64,000 bases of DNA from Allium sativum (lineage: Eukaryota > Streptophyta > Magnoliopsida > Asparagales > Amaryllidaceae), in the NCBI GenBank assembly GCA_030737875.1, contig CM060909.1, positions 28,107,659 through 28,171,658 of the forward strand, written 5' to 3'. Numbering within the stretch: the first letter of the stretch is position 1; each line of letters opens with the position of its first letter. The translations under genes and the position numbers were made by a program. The notes below the pieces were generated by a model. It did no database searches. It was not told where the DNA came from and saw only the letters and a list, made by a program, of their open reading frames with translations. Positions 57,178-64,000 of this stretch are shown here, piece by piece.

Positions 57178-57500
57178 AATTTGATACGGCTTAAAACTGT
57201 ATCGATTTATGTAGTTGACAGTGTCAGCATGTTAACTTGATATGGCTTAAAACCGTATCAATTGAGAAGTTTGATACGGTTTTAAGTCGTATCAAATATA
57301 TAAATTGATACGGTTTTATGCCGTATCAAAATAATAAATTGATATGATTTAAAACCGTATCAAAATGGTAATTTGATACGGTTTTAAGCCGTATCAATTT
57401 ATGATTTCGATACGGATTAAAGCTGTATCAAAGTACAAAGATGCCATTTTTTGATACGGCTTAAAACCTTATCAAATCGATCTTGATACAGCTATGAGCA
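57178..57500. repeat. right subterminal repeats of the CACTA element
   Basis: About ten units of TTGATACGG-(TT/CT)TAA-CCGTATCAA type, each a near-perfect dyad. Dense subterminal repeats next to CACTA termini are the binding sites for TnpA-type proteins in known elements. That role is inferred here. Confidence 0.85.
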
Positions 57501-57528
57501 CTGCCAAATTGGCATTTCTGGTGTAGTG

Positions 57529-57908
57529 CAGTCTATACAAAGGGCAGCGAAATTCAGATCATTATCTATTTTTTGGTCTTTTGCTCTCTCTCTTCCTCCG
57601 ACGCTCTGTTCTTAAAACAAAAACTACCTTCGTTCGTCGTTGCTTCGCCTACTGTACTGTGCGGCGAAGTTGATCCGTTTTATCTTGGGAATCGATTTGC
57701 ATCAAAGCCCTAACGTGCTACAAAGGGACGCAAATACGATTTAAGGAAACAGTCGGTTTCGGACTGTACTCGAATTACAATCTAAGTGTTGTCTGATCAA
57801 CTGTGACGGTACTTCTTACTCGCTACTCTATATCTTTTTCTGCTAAGTTCCTAGATTACTATAGGTGATCTACACTTACTGTATTTATATAGATTTGTCT
57901 TTGTAACA
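57529..57908 (+). repeat. copia 3' LTR, right part
   Basis: Resumes at the CAG duplication (57529-57531) and matches 47570-47955. Confidence 0.92.
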
Positions 57909-57938
57909 GTTTCAGCGTCTTGGCTAATTTGGAATGAA

Positions 57939-57998
<60 letters not shown>

Positions 57999-58558
57999 GG
58001 ATTCAAAAAAATGATGGGGTGAGACAAATTTTTGCGCTATCAGAGAAGAAAAGCTAGATCCGCCCTAAATTGATGCATAAATAAACAAAAATTCATGCGT
58101 ACGTGATTTCTATAAATATGTTTATATATTTAGACAACGTAATAAGTCTTATCTAAATGAAAATAATTAAAACGGTAAGACTAGTCTTACACTTAGGTTG
58201 AGCTGCTTATCAATTTGAATATCAGTTGATACACTACCATCCACTCTAGCACGTTATTTGTTATTTGGTTTTCAATTGAAAATCTGTTTTTATTTTTTTG
58301 AATATTGGCTGAGCCGTAATAAATGAAAGCAAAATTATTTTGTTTGGTCATTAAAGTGATGATATTAGCCACGTACCCGTATGGTCGAGAAATCAGTGAA
58401 ATAACGGAGAAGAAAAGTGGTTATGCACCCGTAATGTTAATACTTAGCACTAATCGGTTCATTTGTGATTAACAGCCTAGATATAACATCGTAACCCAAA
58501 TAATAACATATTTGTTATAACAATAATCTAAAAGGTGGAAGTTAACTACATATTATTA
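57909..58558. other. intergenic DNA with (TA)n tract
   Basis: A long (TA)n microsatellite lies at about 57942-57994. No gene is seen. Confidence 0.7.
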
Positions 58559-58814
58559 GAGCATCTCCAATGGAAGTGTGTTTTTAACGTAAAGTGCATG
58601 CCACATAGGTTATTAACATTTTCATGTTGTTTTTGGTCTTCAATGCTAATGTTAATGTCTTGTGTAATATGATGTGGCAATCTTATTGTTGGACATTGTA
58701 AAATAAAATGTCTAGTTCTAGACATTGTATTTCACAATGTTAAAGACTATGCACCACTTATTTTTTGATACATATGCAAATTTCAACATTTAAGCACATT
58801 TGCATTGGAGCAGC
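58559..58814. mobile_element. PIF/Harbinger-type MITE, about 256 bp
   Basis: The left end GAGCATCTCCAATGGAAGTG and the right end read inward, GCTGCTCCAATGCAAATGTG, are imperfect inverted repeats. Flanks are TTA (58556-58558) and TAA (58815-58817), not an exact duplication. There is no ORF. Confidence 0.6.
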
Positions 58815-59044
58815 TAAATTATTTTTATTGTAATATGCAAATAAATTCATTTCACATTGTCTAGTTCTTAGTGCCACATAGATTTCACATTGTGAAGGAT
58901 TGAAGATGCCCTTACTGTCGCTGATAGCTGTGTAGATACAAAAACCAATGTGAGATGCTCATACACGGAGGATGACCAGATTTCAACTGGCGAATTGCAC
59001 TCGAACGAAGGTAACATGAAAAACCAGTCAGAAATACAATTCAT

Positions 59045-59469
59045 TAGGGCTTCTACGATAACGGCAAATTTACCATTATCAATCAATCGGTAACTATTTT
59101 GATTGAAATTGGTATACTAGTTAATAACACAGCATGATAATGGTACATTTATAATTTTCTACGGTAAATTATTATATCAAATATTTCCAAACACGATTCT
59201 TTCCTTTCACACTTATGTCTTTTATCAACTAACACTGCATATGGTATAATAAAGATGCATAGTAAAAAAACACGTCAAGGTACGCGCTTTTATGGACAAA
59301 TGGTTATTTATCATTAGGAGTGTAACGATACCAGATTATCGGTAGACTAGTCATCGATGTCTCAGTCGATCGGTAAATGTAACGGTAAGCAATTTCAGCT
59401 TATCAATAAAAACAATATGGAAACGGTATCAACGAAATGATAACAGTAACCATTACAAGAACAACCCTA
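59045..59469. mobile_element. hAT-type MITE, 425 bp, related to 42926-43594
   Basis: Termini TAGGGCTTCTACGATAACGG and ...CAACCCTA, with flanks CAATTCAT (59037-59044) and CAATTCAA (59470-59477) matching in seven of eight bases. The interior shares the GGTAAATTTACC-type composition with the MITE at 42926. Confidence 0.7.
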
Positions 59470-61159
59470 CAATTCAATGGAAAGAGTAATTACGTAGAAC
59501 AATCACTGAAGGCGAAGAACAACATATGTAGAGATGGATAAAAGCAATCAGTAACAAGTAATATAAGAGAGCGACATTTTTTTAAGGTACTTATGTTATT
59601 TTTTATTTAATACCTTTTATAACATATTCCTTTATTTTAATACTTCTCTCATAAATAAAATTTTTATTCTATCAAAAAGTTTAAACTAATAAAATTATCG
59701 TTAATCAAATTATCACTGTAATTATGATAGAATTTAAGTTTTCAAATAAATAAAACAAACTTCATTAATACTTACCCATGTAATAAAATTAATTTAAACA
59801 AAAAGTGAATTTAATCAAAACCTCATTTGCCTTCAAAAAATAATCAAGTTACATATGAACTTATATAAAATAAAATAGAAACAGAGTTACCTAACTTTAG
59901 AAAAATGCAAAACCAGCGTAGATTTCAATGCATTGGTACCATTGGTAGGCGCTAGTCATGCGGCTTGGATTCCAAACTGTTGTCGTACCGCATCAAATGG
60001 TTCATCGAAAATACAAACCATTATACTAATCCTTTAAACGGTTTGATTTCGATTCGGTTTTAATACAATACGATCTGACTTTGGTTCAGTCAGATTTGAA
60101 CCCGTAGTAAATAAGAAAAAAAGAAAATTACTTTCATCAATAATCAATTTACAACTGTGTGACGTTGTATCATTTAAAAGTTAAAACACATAATGTGTTA
60201 TCTTGAATTGAAAAATTGATTTTTTAACCGTACGAATATTTCAATTTTACATTTAAATGACAAATAATATTGCTTTAGGACATAAGCCAAACATCAATGC
60301 TAACAAGTGGATAAAAATTATGTAAGGTAACTCAAATAAGATTATTGTTGACATTTACCCCAAAAAATAATACAAAAACTGTTATATTAAAATATAACTT
60401 TTTCCTTTGTGACAACGGTAATTATTAATATAACAATACATCTTTAAAATAGAATATGCATCGTGAAAATCAAAATTTACAACTGAATTAGTTATATTTT
60501 TATCATATGATTACTGGTACAAATATTCTATTCGGTCCAATTTAATACGGTTAGGTCAACATCCAAACCACAACGCGTTCCAAGTCGGTCTGATTTGAAA
60601 TACTCTTAAATTGAAGGCTCAATCCAATTTTCCACACCGTTTTTATGGTTCGGTGTGAATGGTTTGCATATGGTGTAGCGGTTTATTTCCATCCCTAGTT
60701 GGTACACTCACCATATCTGCATATTTTCCTTAGCCATATGAGAAGTTTCTACCCTGGGTTTTACTAGTTTGGTATATTTGACCTAACAGCTTAGTCTAGC
60801 TCCGCCACTGCACGCCAAAACTCACCTACAGTTGTTCAACATATTGCATTCCAACTGACATACATAATAGCAGTAATAGTATATTCATGTAATAGTTCAA
60901 CAAGAAATCAACGCATCAACTGCAAGAAAACGAACAGTTTCCCGCTTTGTAGACCGACATACTGTTTGGAATGAATCCTACATATTCTATCTCGAACCTC
61001 ACCGTCTATCATGAGCATTTCTGTATAAACATGAGAACTTCACTGCAAATTTTTTTTTTATAACCCGTTTTTATAAAGTTTGCTGGGTGCATTGAATATC
61101 GAAAATATAAGCAAGTAACATGTCCAAGAAATCTGGATATTGCACCTATGGTAGAACAT
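59470..61159. other. AT-rich intergenic DNA, possible degenerate MITE
   Basis: From about 59970 to 60705 the two ends show weak inverted similarity (ACCGCATC...CAAACCATT versus AATGGTTTGCA...GCGGT) and CGGTTTTAAT / GGTTCGGTGTG motifs, as in an old MITE. I could not find a target duplication. No gene is seen. Confidence 0.35.
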
Positions 61160-61501
61160 TCACTTTCTTCTATCATCGCTGCGTAAAGAGAGCAGCTCGA
61201 CCCTTTTATAAAGAGGTTCGTTGCCACGGGACCGACTCGTAGTGGTGCGACGAGCAAGAGGAGAAGATCTATTGGTCTCGGTAATGGTAGAGTTGTTAAG
61301 TCTTTGAGTAGAAGTGGCTCGAATATTGCTACCACTGCTTGAAAGTGGATCGGAGTGTACGCCAGAGCTTTTGCGGACTGTAACACCCACAAGTGGATCG
61401 GAGTGTACACCGGAGCTTTTGCGGACTGTAACAGCGACAGGAGAGCGCTTCGATCCGGTGCTGTTCCTGGATTGTGATACACCTGATTTTTCTGCATCCA
61501 C
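61160..61501 (-). CDS. casein kinase 1-like protein, last exon (C-terminal tail)
   Basis: The terminal exon encodes a Ser/Arg-rich tail that starts VDAEKSGVSQSRNSTGSKRS and ends ELLSLRSDDRRK before TGA (61160-61162). Plant CK1-like kinases have such a tail after the kinase domain: low-complexity Ser/Thr/Arg, ending near a FELLS-like motif, rich in phosphorylation-type sites. The acceptor is AACAG before 61501, in phase 0 with the upstream exon. A 16-residue unit is duplicated (VRKSSGVHSDPL twice, about 61330-61440). No stop or frameshift is seen. The two exons give 151 residues, without any kinase domain in the window, so the gene is partial here and I cannot exclude a gene fragment. Identification rests on the paired motifs and is moderate. 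Confidence 0.6.
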   Translation of the reverse strand: MDAEKSGVSQSRNSTGSKRSPVAVTVRKSSGVHSDPLVGVTVRKSSGVHSDPLSSSGSNIRATSTQRLNNSTITETNRSSPLARRTTTSRSRGNEPLYKRVELLSLRSDDRRK

Positions 61502-62341
61502 CTGTTTTAACAGATAAAAAGAGGTTTTCAAACAACATTTATAATGGCACTATTTCAATTTAGTCCACTTCCAAAACTACTATACTATATAGACCACTTT
61601 CTGGTCACGTGATTAAAAGTGATCAAAATATATGTCAGTGCTACTTCAAATAGTACTAAAATAGCATCAGTGTACATTATTTTATTTTAGAGCTAAATTG
61701 GAATTATTTGAAATACCATCAGTGTATTTTGAAATATTTGAACCACACAGTATTAAAATGAACTATAATCATATATAGCTTCCAAAGCAACATAAACTGA
61801 AACAAAGTTTTCTAAAGTGCACAAAATGGGTAAAAAAATCAATAATAACAAAATTTAACCATAGCTAAATTGGAATTATTTGTATCAATTGTTACTGCAT
61901 AAGAAGACACTGTCAAGTGCAATCCCTAATATGCAGCAATAAGTTTTCAAATAAGACTGCAAAAATATGTTTCTTTTCAAAAAATATTTGTTTATTTAAT
62001 GTGTCAACAACATCACTCTTTCATACATGATCCAAGATCCATAAATGGTTTTAGAAAATTGAAAATTTTGGTCAACATTAAAATTCCACGGTGTTGCAAA
62101 ATTAAATTTCAGGCACTCCTTTTGCAATATCCAACAATAAAAGAAGAAGAAAATTTCCTTTAAACAGCCAAGAATTTACTGCAATATGTTGCTGGAGTGA
62201 TAATTTACACTTGAGTGTTACGGAGCAAAAATGTGTGGATTTTTGCTCAGCCCAAGACGAAAGAACAAAGAAATGGACCAATTAATTCTACAGCATATAG
62301 AAATCCGCAAACCAAAGTAAGGACTTTTTATGATAACTTAC
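61502..62341 (-). other. intron of the CK1-like gene
   Basis: 840 bp, GT donor at 62340-62341 (GTAAGTTA) and AG acceptor at 61502-61503 on the minus strand; AT-rich and without ORFs, as expected of a plant intron. Confidence 0.6.
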
Positions 62342-62454
62342 CGTGTTCTTGGAAGATCCACCTGCATCATGGTGAATCTTAGTCTTTGAAGGGTCTCTGT
62401 TCCTTCTTACAAATGCTTCCACTGCACCCGAGATTTTATCTTTCATTTCTTGGG
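62342..62454 (-). CDS. casein kinase 1-like protein, penultimate exon
   Basis: A 113-bp exon encoding AQEMKDKISGAVEAFVRRN followed by RDPSKTKIHHDAGGSSKNT. The D/E-x-x-S-G-A-V-E-A-F-x-R-R-N block is characteristic of plant CK1-like kinases just after the kinase domain. The acceptor TTTCAG precedes 62454 and the donor follows 62342; the exon ends in phase 0. Upstream kinase exons are expected to the right and none is visible up to 64000. Confidence 0.6.
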
Positions 62455-64000
62455 CTGAAACCATATTTAGTCCGGTAAAATCACATATTTGCCAATCAAC
62501 ATAATAAATCCATTAGTTAATTCCTAGTAGTGTGGATGAGAAACTGAGAAAGCATATGCAATAACGAAAGTCTGAATCAAGTAAAATAATCAACTTTTTT
62601 ATTGGGATATACAAGCAAGCAAAATGCTTACATTCTCGTTACTATTCCCAGTCGTTTGTAAATCAACTTTTGTAAAGAGCTTAACTATTATTCATGCTAG
62701 TTATTGATTTGGTCTATAGTTTAAACTATAGGCTTTTGTTTCACAATTTTTCCTTCATTATTTGATGGTCCTCTAAACAATAGATCAACCATAGCACTTC
62801 ATTATTTATTTATTTTTATTTTACTGCAATCGTGAATAACTTAATTTAACGTCAAATTAGGATGCATATTGGACAAAATATGAATGTGGTTATAATTTAA
62901 TTTAGGATTTCTTAACAATGGAAAGGTCATGCGTGGATACTTATTTTATTTATTGAAGTGCGATAATATCCACAAAATTTTCTCAGCACATGTAATATAT
63001 CTACCGCCGATGTTTCATTGTAGTACAATATCACTCTCCTACACTGATGTTTGGATATCTAATTCCCATCTACTTATTATTATGGTTTGTATAGGAAACA
63101 AAATTTGTTTTTATTCATCTCATGAAAAAGAAAATATCATTAATAATGAGATTTTTGTTTCAGTTCTCGCTACAAACTTTTTACACCTTATTGAAAAGGG
63201 CATGGAAATTTACGCAATTGAAAATTAGAATATGCATCTATATTTAATTAATACTGTTGAATAAAACTTCTGTTCAGAAAAAGCTGCTTGAAAAGTTACG
63301 GTGAAAAAAATACTCTTCTATTTGCATTATACCAGGTGATGTTCTGTATTTCTGCTAAATGCATCTAATATGATGCAATTTAATGTTTCAATACTGACAT
63401 ATTGAATCTACATAAGCTTTCAGGTTTCAAATTCATAGGGAAAGGTTTTCCATGATTAGTGGTAAGCAAATTTTGGTCAGAACAATATAAACTGACCGAA
63501 TAAATTCATTTTAGTTGGTTCTGTTCGAGTTAATCAATTATTTTCGGTTTTTAAGATAAACTTGTTTTTGCATGTTTGATAGGACTAACTGACGGAACTA
63601 GTGCAATATCAAAATTATTAATGACAGTTTTCTTAATGGTTTATTAAACAAAATAAATTGTATGCATCAAAAATAAATCAATGTCATTCATAAATATACC
63701 ACATAGAAACACTATATTCGTAATTTCAAACTTTAATTCCAGAAATAACATATAATATATTTTTTAGTTCAGTCAAAACAACAAAAGATCAAATTAATTC
63801 AGTTTTCTCTAACCGTGATTCAGTTTAACAAATATTTTGTTACCGTAAAACCAACTGATGTCGACAATCATCAATTATTTCACTAATTTATGACAAAAAT
63901 GACAATTTCATCCTAATTACACAAAATATCTCAGTTAAAATGATTGGAATGGTCAATAGGAGAATAAACCTCTATATTGTCTCTGCATTACAGAGATATA
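62455..64000. other. probable large intron or 5' side of the CK1-like gene
   Basis: No kinase-domain exon, TIR or LTR is recognised. About 63470-63860 has AACTGACCG / CGGTTTT-type strings that may be an old MITE. The plus-strand ORF 62929-63228 has no recognisable domain. Confidence 0.4.

Larger units (their letters stand above)
52962..57528. mobile_element. CACTA (En/Spm-type) element, non-autonomous, with captured gene fragments
   Basis: The right terminus read inward begins CACTACACCAGAAATGCC. The left begins CACCAAACCAAAACAGCC, and both then share AATTTGGCA (roughly 21 of 27 positions equal). The target duplication is CAG at 52959-52961 and 57529-57531: three bases, as for CACTA elements. 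Subterminal zones carry repeated GATACGG...CCGTATC dyads at both ends (3-4 at the left, about ten at the right). There is no transposase. Instead the interior holds exons of a CBS/CorC-HlyC gene, a duplicated exon, and a large palindromic array. Confidence 0.88.
47158..57908 (+). mobile_element. Ty1/copia retrotransposon with CACTA insertion in its 3' LTR
   Basis: The 5' LTR is 47158-47955 (798 bp). The 3' LTR is split into 52547-52961 and 57529-57908 (795 bp combined), both TGTTGG...GTAACA. Flanks GTTTA (47153-47157) and GTTTC (57909-57913) match in four of five bases. A copia-type PPT (ATGTGGGGGA) ends at 52546. Gag-PR-IN-RT-RNaseH order is that of Ty1/copia. The PBS after 47955 does not match tRNA-Met and I cannot assign it. 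Confidence 0.92.

Noticed and set aside
62929..63228. 99-aa plus-strand ORF as a gene
   Set aside because: No domain and it lies where the CK1-like gene's intron is expected.

Overview
This is a plant nuclear window, most likely from a dicot. It is AT-rich, has plant-type introns, and consists almost entirely of transposable elements nested inside one another. I cannot name the species. The only stretch that looks like an ordinary host gene is at the right edge: two minus-strand exons (61160-62454) encoding the C-terminal tail of a casein kinase 1-like protein. Its kinase domain would lie beyond the window.

Layout. (1) 1-5131: a decayed minus-strand Ty3/gypsy LTR (1477 to about 5131) with its tRNA-Met-type primer-binding site at 1463-1474; the internal region runs off the left edge. 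(2) 5132-8496: unassigned, repeat-rich. (3) 8500-32784: a mosaic bounded by PIF/Harbinger-type inverted termini and TTA target duplications. It carries a decayed Harbinger transposase, the partner Myb/SANT-like gene, a plant-mobile-domain (PMD) pseudogene, an unrecognised basic/glycine-rich ORF, another small pseudogene, and four GRF-type zinc-finger pseudogenes. A 10.9-kb chromodomain-type Ty3/gypsy element (15326-26261, about 2.97-kb LTRs, GTTTC target duplication) is inserted in the middle. (4) About 33000-45606: a 5'-truncated LINE split by two insertions. One is a 1.75-kb non-coding TRIM/LARD-like element (33995-35744, ACAAT duplication). The other is a 7.8-kb Ty3/gypsy derivative (37589-45396) that keeps gag, has no pol, and carries hairpin-bearing tandem arrays. 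That derivative in turn holds a hAT MITE (42926-43594). (5) 47158-57908: a Ty1/copia element with a recognisable but broken gag-pol. Its 3' LTR is split by a 4.57-kb CACTA element (52962-57528) that has captured exons of a CBS/CorC-HlyC-domain gene. (6) 57909-64000: two MITEs, a possible third, AT-rich intergenic DNA and the CK1-like exons.

No element here looks autonomous. The proteins mostly fail through nonsense codons that are one transition away from TGG, CAG, CAA or CGA, as expected for old methylated repeats. The signals I find most interesting are: the Harbinger-bounded mosaic with PMD and GRF-finger cargo; a constant-size (72-73 nt) pair of stem-loops with compensatory arm changes in two chromovirus LTR families; the CACTA element with its captured, internally duplicated gene; and two palindrome or hairpin arrays.

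Coordinates of element ends come from direct reading of inverted termini, target duplications, PBS and PPT. Family assignments come from recognising motifs, not from database searches.
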